From: NVTR01 sp036480115
GTDB taxonomy: Bacteria > Pseudomonadota > Alphaproteobacteria > Rhodobacterales > Rhodobacteraceae
Reading direction: 5' to 3'
NCBI GenBank assembly: GCA_965224795.1
Contig: CBDDAE010000001.1
Coordinates: forward strand, 1,736,001-1,800,000
Length of the DNA: 64,000 bases
Shown: in pieces, positions 1 through 9,959 of the stretch
How positions within the stretch are numbered: the first letter of the stretch is position 1
Layout of the letters: every line of letters starts with the position of its first letter
Position numbers and translations under genes: made by a program
The notes under the pieces: generated by a model
Databases searched by the model: none
What the model saw: the letters and a program-made list of their open reading frames with translations, nothing else
What the model was told of the DNA's origin: nothing

Positions 1-812
1 ACAGCGTAAATACCCTGTGTCTCTACCGGAAGATCTGGGATGGCTTCTTCAACCAGGCCTTCAGCCAACGCATCCGCATAAAGGAAGGATGGCAAATAGG
101 CTATTCCAAGACCGGAAATGGCGGCGTTCAGCAAAGATTGCCCGTCATTAACCGTCAACCAGCCGGCGGTACGAACCTGACGCTTTTCGCCCGATGGGGC
201 TGTCAGTTTCCACACAGCGCTATTGGCCTGGTTGGAATAGTGTAGCAGTTTATGCTCATTCAAGTCGTCGATCTTTGCCGGACGGCCGTACTTTTCAAAA
301 TATTCCGGCGAAGCGATCATTTTCTTGGTCGTTTCGGTCAGCTTGCGGGCACGCAGCGTGCTATCCTCAAGCTCTCCGATCCGAATGGCCATGTCGAAAC
401 CTTCAGAAATCAGTTCAACATAACGATTGTTTAAAACCATATTGACTGTGATGTCTTCGAATTCCTGCAAGAACCCTCCAAGTACTGGCGACAGGTGGTT
501 CACACCAAAATCTGTCGCTACCGATATTCGCAGCAGTCCCGATGGTGCAGATTGCATCGAGGTTACCAGCGCATCGGCTTCACCGGCGTCATTCAACACC
601 CGGCGCGCACGATCGTAATACGCCAGTCCAATTTCAGTCGGGCTAACCCGACGTGTGGTTCTATTTAGCAGCCGTGCACCTAATCTCGCCTCCAACGAGC
701 TTACATGCTTTGAGACAGCGGATTTTGAAATCCCCATCTTCTTGGCCGCATCCGTGAAACCGCCTTGGTCTACCACAGTGGCAAAGGCTTCCATTTCAGT
801 TAGTCGGTCCAT
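1..812 (-). CDS. LysR-family transcriptional regulator (C-terminus cut by window edge)
   Basis: DNA-binding regulator with an N-terminal winged helix-turn-helix and a periplasmic-binding-protein-like effector domain. The frame on the minus strand begins MDRLTEMEAFATVVDQGG and continues with a typical LysR HTH (TDAAKKMGISKSAVSKHV, about residues 20-37), followed by the usual RRVSPTEIG segment. It stays open to base 1, so about 270 residues are visible and the last few tens are missing. The ATG at 812-810 fits the family N-terminus exactly. It lies downstream of fadH on the same strand with 184 bases between, so it probably has its own promoter. Its targets cannot be told from this window. Confidence 0.9.
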   Translation of the reverse strand, partial: MDRLTEMEAFATVVDQGGFTDAAKKMGISKSAVSKHVSSLEARLGARLLNRTTRRVSPTEIGLAYYDRARRVLNDAGEADALVTSMQSAPSGLLRISVATDFGVNHLSPVLGGFLQEFEDITVNMVLNNRYVELISEGFDMAIRIGELEDSTLRARKLTETTKKMIASPEYFEKYGRPAKIDDLNEHKLLHYSNQANSAVWKLTAPSGEKRQVRTAGWLTVNDGQSLLNAAISGLGIAYLPSFLYADALAEGLVEEAIPDLPVETQGIYA

Positions 813-996
813 GTCGTGTTACCCTAGTCTTGGCCCCCAACCACGATCAGGTATCACGGCCAATTCGGGCAGGAATGCGGTGGACCACAGACAATAAGGG
901 GGAAATGCTCTGAATGTTCACATGTAGGCAGCAAAAACGCGTTGTATTTGCCACAAATTGTTAATTAACCATTTAAAAACAGCAGGTTAAAAACTG

Positions 997-3015
997 TTAC
1001 AAATTTGCCGCTAACCTTGCTCCTTCGTCAATTGCGCGCTTTGCATCAAGCTCTCCGGCAAAGTTCGCCCCCCCAATCACAGTAAATGCGGTGTGTTCTC
1101 GGGTCAATTCATCGGCCAGAGACGTCTCACTGATTTGACCGGCACACAGGATCACACTTTTCGCCGGAATAAATTCGTTAGCTTCGCGCGCATCGCCGAC
1201 CGATATGTGAATACCGTTGGAATCGATACGTTCATAATTCACGCCGCCCCGCATTTTTACGTTCTTCATCGCCAATGTTGCACGGTGGATCCACCCAGTG
1301 GTTTTACCCAGATTGCGCCCAAGTTTTTCCGATTTCCGTTGTAGCAACGTTACTTGCCGCGCCGGTGCATCCGGTTGCGGGCCATTTGTGGCCAGGCCAC
1401 CGCGATCCAATTCGGGATCTGAAATTCCCCATTCCTTTTTCCATGTATCTAAATCTAATGTAGGGCTTTCATTTTCGATCAGGAATTCTGCAACATCAAA
1501 TCCAATACCACCTGCGCCCACAATCACAGCGCTTTCCCCTATGTCGGCGTGGCCGCGCAATACATCTATATAAGAAAACACATTAGCCCCATCTTGCCCG
1601 GGAATCTGTGGATCCCGGGGCAACACCCCCGTCGCTACAATTACTTCGTCAAATTTTGACAGGTCTTTGGCTGAAACTTCGAAATTCAGACAGAGTATAA
1701 TTGCGGACTGTTCCACCATGGTCTTGTACCATTCCACCAACCCTATGAATTCTTCTTTACCGGGGATTACCTTGGCCATGTTCAGCTGACCCCCTATCTC
1801 ATCTGCTTTGTCGAACAGTGTCACCCTATGCCCCCGCTCGGCGGCCACCAATGCTGCTGATAGTCCTGCCGGTCCGGCCCCAACCACCGCAACGGACTTT
1901 ACTGTCTCAGTTGGATCATATCGCAGCTCAGTTTCGTTGCAGGCGCGCGGGTTCACCAAACAGGTGGACATTTTGCCACTGAAAGTGTGGTCCAGACAGG
2001 CCTGATTGCAGGCGATACAGGGCGCTATTTCCGCCGCCCGCCCGGTTGCAGCTTTCTTTACAAATTCCGGGTCAGCCAAAAACGGGCGCGCCATCGACAC
2101 CATATCGGCACAGCCTTCGGCCAAAACAGTTTCGGCAATTTCCGGTGAATTGATTCGGTTTGAAGTGATAATGGGAATGAACACTTGGCCCATCAGCTTT
2201 TTCGTCACCCAACTGAACGCCCTTTGTGGCACCGATGTCGCAATGGTAGGGATGCGTGCTTCGTGCCACCCAATTCCTGTATTTATTATCGTTGCACCAG
2301 CCTTTTCAATTTCGCGGGCCAGCAACAGGACCTCTTCCCAACTTGATCCGTTTGGTATGAGGTCAATCATCGACAAGCGATAGATCAGTATAAAGTTCTG
2401 TCCAACGGCGGTGCGAACACGGCGGACAACTTCAATGGGCAGACGCATGCGGTTTTCATAAGAACCGCCCCACTGATCCGTTCGCTTATTGGTATGGGTC
2501 ACCAGAAACTGGTTTAGAAAATAACCTTCTGAGCCCATAACTTCGACACCATCATACCCGGCTTCACGCGCCCGTACCGCTGCTGTAACCATGTCGGCGA
2601 TTTGTTTTTCAATTCCTGCTTCATCCAATTCATTCGGTGGAAACGGAGAGATCGGCGATTTCACAGGTGAAGGAGCAACACATTTAGGCCCGTAAGCATA
2701 TCGACCGGCATGCAAAATCTGCATTGCAATTTTACCGTTCGATTGATGAACTCTGTCGGTTACAACCCGGTGGTTGGCTATATCGGCGTCGGAAAACAAA
2801 CCAGCCGCCCCAGGGAAAACGCCGCCCTCTTCATTGGGCGCCATCCCGCCTGTCACAATCAGCCCGACATCGCCGCGCGCCCGCTCTGCATAAAACTCGG
2901 CAACCCGGTTCCAGTCACCCCGTTCCTCAAGCCCGGTATGCATTGATCCCATCAACACCCGATTTTTCAATTGTGTAAAACCCAGATCCAGCGGCTTTAA
3001 CAGGTGCGGGTACAT
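997..3015 (-). CDS. fadH: 2,4-dienoyl-CoA reductase (NADPH)
   Basis: Reduces 2,4-dienoyl-CoA during beta-oxidation of unsaturated fatty acids. At 672 residues it matches the bacterial FadH length. The order is an N-terminal Old-Yellow-Enzyme TIM barrel with FMN (residues 1-330), a 4Fe-4S motif with Cys333, Cys336, Cys340 and Cys352, then an FAD/NADPH Rossmann module starting GAGPAGL at 379. The catalytic Tyr165 (GSEGYF) and His251 (GIGWHEARIPTIAT) of the E. coli enzyme are conserved, and the N-terminus LKNRVLMGSMHTGLE is nearly identical to it. The ATG follows a clear upstream gap and no operon partner is evident. Trimethylamine-dehydrogenase-like relatives share the fold, but the active-site segments favour FadH. 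Confidence 0.93.
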   Translation of the reverse strand: MYPHLLKPLDLGFTQLKNRVLMGSMHTGLEERGDWNRVAEFYAERARGDVGLIVTGGMAPNEEGGVFPGAAGLFSDADIANHRVVTDRVHQSNGKIAMQILHAGRYAYGPKCVAPSPVKSPISPFPPNELDEAGIEKQIADMVTAAVRAREAGYDGVEVMGSEGYFLNQFLVTHTNKRTDQWGGSYENRMRLPIEVVRRVRTAVGQNFILIYRLSMIDLIPNGSSWEEVLLLAREIEKAGATIINTGIGWHEARIPTIATSVPQRAFSWVTKKLMGQVFIPIITSNRINSPEIAETVLAEGCADMVSMARPFLADPEFVKKAATGRAAEIAPCIACNQACLDHTFSGKMSTCLVNPRACNETELRYDPTETVKSVAVVGAGPAGLSAALVAAERGHRVTLFDKADEIGGQLNMAKVIPGKEEFIGLVEWYKTMVEQSAIILCLNFEVSAKDLSKFDEVIVATGVLPRDPQIPGQDGANVFSYIDVLRGHADIGESAVIVGAGGIGFDVAEFLIENESPTLDLDTWKKEWGISDPELDRGGLATNGPQPDAPARQVTLLQRKSEKLGRNLGKTTGWIHRATLAMKNVKMRGGVNYERIDSNGIHISVGDAREANEFIPAKSVILCAGQISETSLADELTREHTAFTVIGGANFAGELDAKRAIDEGARLAANL

Positions 3016-3081
3016 GGTATTTCCTTGCTTCAGATTAGTTTTTGCGCGTCCCTGGATACTAAAAGACTTAGATCAAGTATC

Positions 3082-3456
3082 CTACTTGGTTTCCAGACAA
3101 TGTCGTCGAAAGGCACGTTTCAACATATCAAGCTCGGCGCGTAACAGTTCCGATTCGGCCCTAATATCATCATCCAACGGTTCACCGGTAACAATGGTAA
3201 AAGAGGTTAGCTTTTTACCATTGTCTTTGTTGTTGATTAGAAACACCTGCACGCCATCTGACAAAAGTTCTGGCGGAACAGGGATTTTCAGAACCCAAAT
3301 TTCCGGGTTATTTTCTTGGTTAATTATTGAAAATTCTACAGCTTTTCCCAAGTGCGATACTTCAATCGCGGGCGTGTTGCCGTTTTCAGTTCCTGTAATA
3401 ACGCCTTCCCATGAACCGGCAAAAAAACGGGTCTTAGTGGCTTCTAGTTCAGACAT
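3082..3456 (-). CDS. small hypothetical protein
   Basis: I do not recognise this 124-residue protein. It has no signal peptide or membrane segment. The middle (about residues 15-95) looks like alternating beta strands, and the end is an acidic-basic amphipathic helix (ESELLRAELDMLKRAFRRHC) that could form a short coiled coil. It sits 15 bases downstream of the DUF6478-type gene on the same strand, so the two are probably cotranscribed. The gene is real by its fit between neighbours and coding-like composition. Function unknown. Confidence 0.7.
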   Translation of the reverse strand: MSELEATKTRFFAGSWEGVITGTENGNTPAIEVSHLGKAVEFSIINQENNPEIWVLKIPVPPELLSDGVQVFLINNKDNGKKLTSFTIVTGEPLDDDIRAESELLRAELDMLKRAFRRHCLETK

Positions 3457-3471
3457 ATCAAAACTCCGTCT

Positions 3472-4233
3472 TTAAACTTCTGCCCGTGGACGGCGCGAAA
3501 AGGTTATATCGCGTAACATGATCTGATTAAGTTGTGGGTTTTCGAAGATCAGATCAACCCAGGCACGTTCCAGCCGTTTTTCATTAAGACTTGTGTACGC
3601 CAAGTCAAATTCAACAACAGCCTTACCATCGACTACTTCCAGTTCACGTACCAATTGTTCACTGTTGGGACCGTGTTTGAAGTTGAAACGGGCAAATATT
3701 TCCAACGGTTGTTCCATATCAATTACTGCAGACATGCGGACCAAATGTCGCCTGTTCAACCCAGCAAGGGCATCCGATGGCATCTCGATAACCAATGACA
3801 AGAAGCTGCCGTCAAACTGAAACACGTCTATACGTAAACCAAACGGCGCTAAATCTTCCTCAAGCGTGTTTCGGACCTGACGCACAGTTAGTTCAGAAAT
3901 TTTACAGTCGTGAAAAATACGCACCTCATCGCCAATTGAGGCTTTTGTTTCTATCGCAGCAATACCTGGCGGGTTAAGTGGGCCACGCCATAGATCGGGT
4001 CGGTAAGCCCAATCAGAATGCAGTGGCTTTTGAATAGCATTGCTACCGATAAGTGGTAGCGTCAGGCGGCCGTCTGCGACATGTAATACCTTGTCAATTG
4101 CATGGCGCATTTCCCGTGCGCGGCCCCGGGTTTTTCGCAAAGCAAACAGGTCTTCCTTTTTCGCAATGTCCTGCGTTTGATGCCACCGCCGTAAATTACG
4201 CCGATGAAATAATATGTTTGCTAGCCTGCTCAT
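3472..4233 (-). CDS. DUF6478-family protein
   Basis: A 253-residue protein that matches what I recall of the DUF6478 family of Rhodobacterales. Hallmarks are the Arg-rich N-terminus (SRLANILFHRRNLRRWHQ), the central LPLIGSNAIQKPLHSDWAYR and the C-terminal MLRDITFSRRPRAEV. No signal peptide or membrane segment is visible, so it is probably cytoplasmic. The biochemical role of the family is not known to me. It is followed 15 bases later by a small unknown gene and preceded by a short lipoprotein gene downstream of ilvD. Family assignment is from memory of sequence style, not from a search. Confidence 0.75.
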   Translation of the reverse strand: MSRLANILFHRRNLRRWHQTQDIAKKEDLFALRKTRGRAREMRHAIDKVLHVADGRLTLPLIGSNAIQKPLHSDWAYRPDLWRGPLNPPGIAAIETKASIGDEVRIFHDCKISELTVRQVRNTLEEDLAPFGLRIDVFQFDGSFLSLVIEMPSDALAGLNRRHLVRMSAVIDMEQPLEIFARFNFKHGPNSEQLVRELEVVDGKAVVEFDLAYTSLNEKRLERAWVDLIFENPQLNQIMLRDITFSRRPRAEV

Positions 4234-4308
4234 TTATCCGGCAATTTCAGCCTCACGTGTAAAAATTCTTTGCCCAACGCGATGTATGTTCATTTCAGCC
4301 CTTAAACT

Positions 4309-4950
4309 TCACACTGGATCAACAGCCTGGTCAACCAGCGCTGGGTTTTCACGGCGAACACGGGCTACGAACTCGTTCAATATGGCCATTCCTTCGCTGT
4401 TACGCATCGGGTGATTAAAAAATGCATGCACGCTAAGTGTAACAATGTGGCCCCGTATATCAAATAATGCTCGCCAGTAGACCGGTGCAAGGTCGCTAAC
4501 ATTATTTGGGCTAACATCACGTAACTTCAAAATGAAAACGTCCTTTGAACGCCTTGCCGACAATACTGTGACCGACGAACCATTGCCATCCCTTGCAAGC
4601 GCCATGCGGCCCTGATCCGATCGGAAAAACGCGCCTAAGCGACGCAAAGAACTACTGACTTCAGCCCCTGATTTGTTTGATACCGATGCGGTCAAAGCAC
4701 CAGTAATTCTTGGTGAAGCTTGGGTAGCATCATTTGCCAAAGACGCACAGCTGCCCAGCAATACAAACGCTCCGTCCTGCGTATCCCGGATTGCAGAACG
4801 GTCGATACAATATCCGGCGGGCCCCGCAATGGTAATGCTATTTCTTGCAACCTGAACGGATTGCGGCGCGGACCGAAGAAAGCCAAAACCATCGGATTCA
4901 CAACCGAGAAGTGCGAAAGCCGCAGCCAGCACCCCTATATGGAAACGCAA
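4309..4950 (-). CDS. putative lipoprotein, TTG start
   Basis: A 213-residue product of unknown function. I place the start at the TTG at 4950-4948, seven bases after the ilvD stop, because it gives a compact lipoprotein signal (MRFHIGVLAAAFALLGC) with a lipobox ending at Cys17. Longer in-frame starts would lie inside ilvD and encode an unlikely leader. The rest has no transmembrane segment and contains a second Cys pair (GYCIDRS and LLGSCAS), suggesting a periplasmic, possibly disulfide-bonded domain. It is probably cotranscribed with ilvD. The start codon is the least certain part. Confidence 0.7.
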   Translation of the reverse strand: MRFHIGVLAAAFALLGCESDGFGFLRSAPQSVQVARNSITIAGPAGYCIDRSAIRDTQDGAFVLLGSCASLANDATQASPRITGALTASVSNKSGAEVSSSLRRLGAFFRSDQGRMALARDGNGSSVTVLSARRSKDVFILKLRDVSPNNVSDLAPVYWRALFDIRGHIVTLSVHAFFNHPMRNSEGMAILNEFVARVRRENPALVDQAVDPV

Positions 4951-4957
4951 TTTAATT

Positions 4958-6691
4958 TCAGAGATCCATATAAATATGCAGTTCAGCCTTAGCCCCCGGA
5001 TGTGTAACTGCACCTTTATTGGTGGGTCCCACAAGTTGAGCATACTTCCACAACGCGCCGCTGGCATACAGAGTTTCCCTGGCACCAGTCCAGTTTGCTT
5101 TGCGTGCGGTTAGTTCTTCATCACTTAGGTCAACAGAAAGAATTCCATTTATTGCATCGATGGTGATCATGTCGCCGTCCTGCAGTAATCCTATGGGTCC
5201 GCCTAACGCTGACTCTGGTCCCACATGGCCTACACAAAACCCCCGCGTGGCACCTGAAAACCGGCCATCGGTAATCAAGGCAACTTTTTTGCCCATACCC
5301 TGTCCAGATAAAGCAGCGGTCGTCGCCAGCATCTCTCGCATTCCCGGTCCACCGGCTGGACCTTCGTTGCGGATAACCAGAACTTCACCTTCTTTATATG
5401 TGCGCGCTTTTACCGCCTCAAATGCATCTTCTTCACATTCGAATATTCGGGCTGGTCCAGTGAATACAATTTCATCTTCGGTCATGCCGGCAATTTTTAC
5501 AATCGCGCTTTCTGGTGCCAGATTGCCCTTTAGGCCAACAACACCCCCGGTTTTGGAAAGCGGTTTTTCTACCGGGTAAATGACACGGCCGTCTGCCTTC
5601 AGGCTGACGCGGTCAATTTCTTCGCCGATGCTATTTCCAGTTGCCGTCACGCAATCTTCGTGAATAAGGCCGGCCTTACGCAATTCCTTTAGAACGACCG
5701 GCACACCCCCGGCTTCAAACAGGTCCTTGGCCACATATGCCCCACCCGGTTTGAGATCGACAAAATACGGTGTGTCGCGGAAAATTTCACATACATCATC
5801 CAGATCAAAATCAATTCCCGCTTCATGTGCCATCGCAGGTAAGTGCAGCCCCGCATTGGTTGACCCGCCAGTGCAGGCCACGATTCGCGCGGCATTTTCC
5901 AGCGACTTGCGGGTCACGATATCGCGCGCTCGGATGTTTAGTTCTAACAGCCGCATTACAGCTTCGCCGCTGGCTTCACCGTATTGATCACGGCTTTCAT
6001 AAGGGGCAGGCGCGCCGGATGAATTTGGCAATGCCAGACCAATTGCTTCCGAAACGCAAGCCATAGTGTTGGCTGTAAACTGTCCACCACACGCCCCGGC
6101 CGAGGGACAGGCAACTTTTTCAAGCGCGATCAGGTCTTCTTCGGACATGGTGCCAGCCTGATGTTTACCGACACCTTCAAACACATCCTGAACAGTTACG
6201 TCTTTGCCGTTCATACGTCCCGGCAGGATAGATCCGCCGTAGACAAACACCGAAGGTACATTCAACCGTATCATCGCCATCATCATTCCGGGTAAAGATT
6301 TATCACAGCCGGCAAGCCCGACCAACGCATCATAGCAATGCCCTCGCATGGTTAACTCAACCGTGTCTGCAATGGCTTCCCGACTGGCTAGCGATGAGCG
6401 CATTCCCTCGTGACCCATGGCAATTCCATCTGTCACGGTAATTGTAGTAAACTCGCGTGGTGTTCCAGCCGCCGCCTTAACTCCGGTTTTGACGGCTTGT
6501 GCCTGACGGTTAAGCGCGATGTTGCAGGGCGCTGCCTCATTCCAACAGGTTGCCACACCCACCAAAGGTTGGGCAATCTCTTCTTCTGTTAGCCCCATGG
6601 CATAATAATAAGATCGATGCGGCGCGCGCGCGGGCCCTTCCGTCACATGGCGACTTGGCAGGTTTGACTTGTCAAATTTTGTGTTGCGCAT
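4958..6691 (-). CDS. ilvD: dihydroxy-acid dehydratase
   Basis: Dehydrates 2,3-dihydroxy-3-methylbutanoate and the pentanoate analogue in valine, leucine and isoleucine synthesis. The 577-residue protein shows the IlvD/Edd signatures GCDKSLPGMMMA and ITDGRFSGATRGFCVGH, and the Fe-S cysteines in VATCWNEAAPCN, AGCDKS and CPSAGACGGQFTANTM. I chose the ATG at 6691 (MRNTKFDKSNLPSRHV) because GAAAGG lies six bases upstream and the protein then begins as the family does; an ATG seven codons earlier is also open. The lipoprotein gene follows closely. The 196 bases upstream, after cbbO, probably hold its promoter. Confidence 0.96.
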   Translation of the reverse strand: MRNTKFDKSNLPSRHVTEGPARAPHRSYYYAMGLTEEEIAQPLVGVATCWNEAAPCNIALNRQAQAVKTGVKAAAGTPREFTTITVTDGIAMGHEGMRSSLASREAIADTVELTMRGHCYDALVGLAGCDKSLPGMMMAMIRLNVPSVFVYGGSILPGRMNGKDVTVQDVFEGVGKHQAGTMSEEDLIALEKVACPSAGACGGQFTANTMACVSEAIGLALPNSSGAPAPYESRDQYGEASGEAVMRLLELNIRARDIVTRKSLENAARIVACTGGSTNAGLHLPAMAHEAGIDFDLDDVCEIFRDTPYFVDLKPGGAYVAKDLFEAGGVPVVLKELRKAGLIHEDCVTATGNSIGEEIDRVSLKADGRVIYPVEKPLSKTGGVVGLKGNLAPESAIVKIAGMTEDEIVFTGPARIFECEEDAFEAVKARTYKEGEVLVIRNEGPAGGPGMREMLATTAALSGQGMGKKVALITDGRFSGATRGFCVGHVGPESALGGPIGLLQDGDMITIDAINGILSVDLSDEELTARKANWTGARETLYASGALWKYAQLVGPTNKGAVTHPGAKAELHIYMDL

Positions 6692-6887
6692 CTTGGGCCT
6701 TTCAGGTGGCATCTATGGGGATTTGAATAATCGGCCTAAGTGGGATTAACAAGCCAAGGCTTGGCATTTGCGTCTATAGAATCCGCTAACTGCTCGATGA
6801 AAAAAGCAGTGTAAATGCCTTCAGCATTCGTTTTCCTGCAGTTTGCGTGACAGAGATGTAAAATAAATCGAACTGGCAATGCTCACA

Positions 6888-9107
6888 TTATTTGGTCAGT
6901 GACATGAACAATTTGGGCAGCTTTTCTGGCAGGCTTTCGACCTTATCAATAACAGCGAAATTGTTGCGTCCAAATATGTCGGCAATATAGTCGTCAGCCT
7001 TGGGGTCAAGGCTGATGCAAAAGGTGGTGATGCCTTTGTTGGCCAATTCACCAACTGCCGAATGGGTGTCATCCTGCAGATACTTTGGGTCAGCCACATC
7101 AATGTCGTGAGGTTCCCCATCGGTTAAAACCAGCAACAGTTTTTTCTCTTCTCGCCGGTTTTCCATATAGGCTCCGGCGTGGCGCAGCGCGGCGCCCATG
7201 CGGGTAGAATTGCCGGCTTCCATTGCCGCTAGTCGTGCTTTTGGTTCCGGCCCCCATGCTTCACTGAAGCCTTTGAAATGCGTATAGCGGACTTCAAACC
7301 GGGTATTGGACGAAAACCCGGCAATGCCAAAGGGATCACCCAAAGCCTCAACCGCAGTGGCCAGCAGCGACACTGCCTCTTGGCTCAGTTGCAGGATACT
7401 TGCGTCAGCGCCTTGCGGGGTGTCGTTGATAGATTCTGACAGATCGAGCAACAAAAGCACCGAAATATCCCGCCCGTCCTTGACGTGGTACTGATGTATT
7501 CTTGTATCAGGTGTTGTCCCGATCCGATAATCGATCGCCGCCCGGATCGCTACATCCAGATCAAGATCGTCACCTTCTTCCTGATAGCGCACGCGCTTGC
7601 GTTGCTGGGGTTTCAGCATATCAACGATCTGTTTTAACTGCTTTGCGAGACGCGTGTGTTTGTCCAGTAAACTGTCGATCAGCCCTGGATTACCCTGGGG
7701 CTGAATGGCCTCGTAAACCGTGGCCCAATCGGGGCGGTAATTCTGAATTTGGTAATCCCATTCGGGATAATGGCGCGGCGGTAGTAATCCGTCGTTGTGT
7801 TTTTCTTCTTCATTGTCAGACGTGTTGTGATCTGAATGAAATTCATCGTCATTGTCGGGCTCTTCCAGGAAAATCCAAAGATACCGATTGTCGTCGCGAT
7901 AATTAACTACCGTGTCTTCGAACCAGACCCTTGGCAAGCGGAAATCGTTTTCATGGTTGTCGCGCAACCAGAAAACCCCAAGGTCCGTTGCCAGTTTTTC
8001 GTCACAAGGGTCGGCCGCAACGCGCTCGTGGAATTTCGCAACATATTCCAGCAGTCCCGGATCACTGTAATTATGATCGGGGTTTAGCATCGCATAGGAC
8101 AACATCGCCATTCTGTGCCGGATGCTTGACCAACCATCGGGGCACGCGCCGGGTTTGGGTACAGGGTGCAGTGACAGCCAGATTTTGCGTAGACCTGGGT
8201 ATTTCTGCATCGCTAAGTATTCTACCCGGGCGTCTTCGAATACCTCGATGCAGATATGTTGGAAAACGCTGAAATTGTCTGCCAGAAACGGTTTCGACCA
8301 GATCTTGTGGGCCATCAGGTGGGCAATGACAGCGCGGTAACGGTTGATGCCTGAAATCGGGCCAAGATCTTCGTAAACATCTGGAATATGCAGGCCCTGT
8401 CGGTCCAAATGCGGTACCGGTTTACGCTTTGTGTCAAATGCTTCCGAAAAAGGGCGAAAATCCACGTCGTCCCTCCACATGGCGCGGGTAAACATGTGCA
8501 GTTGCCGTTCGTGGTCCATGAACAATGTGCCGTTTCGCTCTTTGACCAGCATGGCTTTGGAATCTGCGCTATGCATGCCGAAGTAATCCGGCAAGCGGTG
8601 CGGATGATCGCAGTAGACGCGAATACCATAATTGATCCAGTTATCGGCCCCAGCCATGGATAGCTGTGCAAACAGATAAGGCGCGCGTTCAATCAGCGGC
8701 TTGGTGCCTTCCTTCGCTTCAAGGGTCATTTTCTTAACCAATTCAAGCCAACCACGCAGGGATTGCGCACTGTTAAGGCGTCGAGAAATTGCGGGCAGTG
8801 TTGCCAGAAACGGGGCGATGGATCCGGCCACGGCATATTCGGAAAGGAACGCCGCTGTCTCGGCGATTTCGGGGATTATTTTGACGTCACTGTGGCGCAC
8901 GACTTCCGGTACTTCATCCAGAAAGATCAGAACCAGTTCGGTGCCACGTCCCAGTGCAGCAACCCGGTCCGCCCCGGCTAGCCAAGATTTGACACCGTAA
9001 TCTGACAGCACGTCCTGCGCATTGTGCAACGCATCCTCAAAAATATCGTCAATCCGCTGAACGGAACTGTTTAATTGGTCGCGCCAGACCTTGGTTTCGG
9101 TTTTCAT
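6888..9107 (-). CDS. cbbO: RuBisCO activase subunit CbbO (VWA domain)
   Basis: CbbO is the adaptor subunit of the CbbQO RuBisCO activase, which removes inhibitory sugar phosphates from RuBisCO. The 739-residue protein has the long helical N-terminal region of the NorD/CbbO group, an acidic low-complexity stretch around residues 430-445 (DNDDEFHSDHNTSDNEEE), and a C-terminal von Willebrand A domain. The MIDAS motif DLSES is near residue 550, with the later Thr/Asp positions present (STRMGAAL, LTDGEPHD). It lies 18 bases downstream of cbbQ, the third gene of cbbM-cbbQ-cbbO. A NorD role in denitrification is an alternative by homology alone, but the RuBisCO context argues for CbbO. Confidence 0.93.
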   Translation of the reverse strand: MKTETKVWRDQLNSSVQRIDDIFEDALHNAQDVLSDYGVKSWLAGADRVAALGRGTELVLIFLDEVPEVVRHSDVKIIPEIAETAAFLSEYAVAGSIAPFLATLPAISRRLNSAQSLRGWLELVKKMTLEAKEGTKPLIERAPYLFAQLSMAGADNWINYGIRVYCDHPHRLPDYFGMHSADSKAMLVKERNGTLFMDHERQLHMFTRAMWRDDVDFRPFSEAFDTKRKPVPHLDRQGLHIPDVYEDLGPISGINRYRAVIAHLMAHKIWSKPFLADNFSVFQHICIEVFEDARVEYLAMQKYPGLRKIWLSLHPVPKPGACPDGWSSIRHRMAMLSYAMLNPDHNYSDPGLLEYVAKFHERVAADPCDEKLATDLGVFWLRDNHENDFRLPRVWFEDTVVNYRDDNRYLWIFLEEPDNDDEFHSDHNTSDNEEEKHNDGLLPPRHYPEWDYQIQNYRPDWATVYEAIQPQGNPGLIDSLLDKHTRLAKQLKQIVDMLKPQQRKRVRYQEEGDDLDLDVAIRAAIDYRIGTTPDTRIHQYHVKDGRDISVLLLLDLSESINDTPQGADASILQLSQEAVSLLATAVEALGDPFGIAGFSSNTRFEVRYTHFKGFSEAWGPEPKARLAAMEAGNSTRMGAALRHAGAYMENRREEKKLLLVLTDGEPHDIDVADPKYLQDDTHSAVGELANKGITTFCISLDPKADDYIADIFGRNNFAVIDKVESLPEKLPKLFMSLTK

Positions 9108-9125
9108 CGCACACCTCCAGCGGAA

Positions 9126-9929
9126 CTAGCCGAGAACCAGTTCCACCGATGCATCCAATGTCGCTCGGATATCGGCGTCATCCGTCAGCGGGCGCACCAT
9201 GGCCATTTTGCAAGCCTCAACCGGATCAACTCCTTTGCCGATCAGCATTGCACCGTAAACCAACAGGCGCGTCGATATGCCTTCGTCGATACCATGGCCT
9301 TTAAGGTTGCGGGCGCGGTGCGCAATATCCACAAGCTTGGCGGCAAGTGCGATGTCTACGCCACCTTCTTTGGCCACAATTTCGGCCTCAAATTTTTCGA
9401 CCGGGTAATCAAAATCAAGCGCAGTAAAGCGTTGCTTGGTGGACTGTTTCAGGTCCTTCATCAGGCTTTGGTAGCCGGGGTTGTAGGAAATCACCAATTG
9501 AAAATCGGCATGCGCTTCCAGCAATTCGCCCTTTTTATCCAGCGGTAATACACGGCGGTGATCGGTCAGCGGATGGATCACAACCGTGGTATCCTGACGC
9601 GCTTCAACAACTTCATCCAAATAACAGATGGCACCGATACGCGCCGCAACTGTCAACGGACCATCCTGCCAGCGGGTTCCTTTTTCATCCAGTAGAAACC
9701 GCCCCACCAGATCTGCAGCTGTCATGTCTTCGTTACAGGCGACCGTGATCAATGGCTTTTTCAGTTTCCAGGCCATATATTCGATGAACCGTGATTTGCC
9801 ACAGCCGGTCGGACCCTTAACCATGACCGGCAAACGACAATCATAGGCGGTATTATACAAAGCAACTTCATCGCCGGTTGGCTGATAAAACGGTTCGTCC
9901 TTGATCAGGTACTGCTTGGCATCTACCAT
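9126..9929 (-). CDS. cbbQ: RuBisCO activase AAA+ ATPase CbbQ
   Basis: AAA+ motor of the CbbQO activase, a MoxR-type ATPase that forms hexamers and works with one CbbO. At 267 residues it matches the family. Walker A GPTGCGKS is at residues 39-46 and Walker B ICYLDEV at 101-107, followed by the long beta-hairpin insert and sensor region (FQLVISYNPGYQ). It lies between cbbM and cbbO on the same strand. A hairpin-bearing 69-base gap separates it from cbbM, while only 18 bases separate it from cbbO. NorQ is the closest alternative name for the fold. Confidence 0.95.
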   Translation of the reverse strand: MVDAKQYLIKDEPFYQPTGDEVALYNTAYDCRLPVMVKGPTGCGKSRFIEYMAWKLKKPLITVACNEDMTAADLVGRFLLDEKGTRWQDGPLTVAARIGAICYLDEVVEARQDTTVVIHPLTDHRRVLPLDKKGELLEAHADFQLVISYNPGYQSLMKDLKQSTKQRFTALDFDYPVEKFEAEIVAKEGGVDIALAAKLVDIAHRARNLKGHGIDEGISTRLLVYGAMLIGKGVDPVEACKMAMVRPLTDDADIRATLDASVELVLG

Positions 9930-9959
9930 TTTGTTCCTCGGTTCTTTGATATAGAAGTT

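Noticed and set aside
7502..8340. Several long frames on the plus strand opposite cbbO
   Set aside because: They are shadows of the intact cbbO frame, with no ribosome sites and no recognisable motifs.
6888..9929. NorQ/NorD (nitric oxide reductase accessory) identity for the AAA+/VWA pair
   Set aside because: The pair lies directly behind cbbM in one operon and no nor genes are present, so CbbQ/CbbO fits better.
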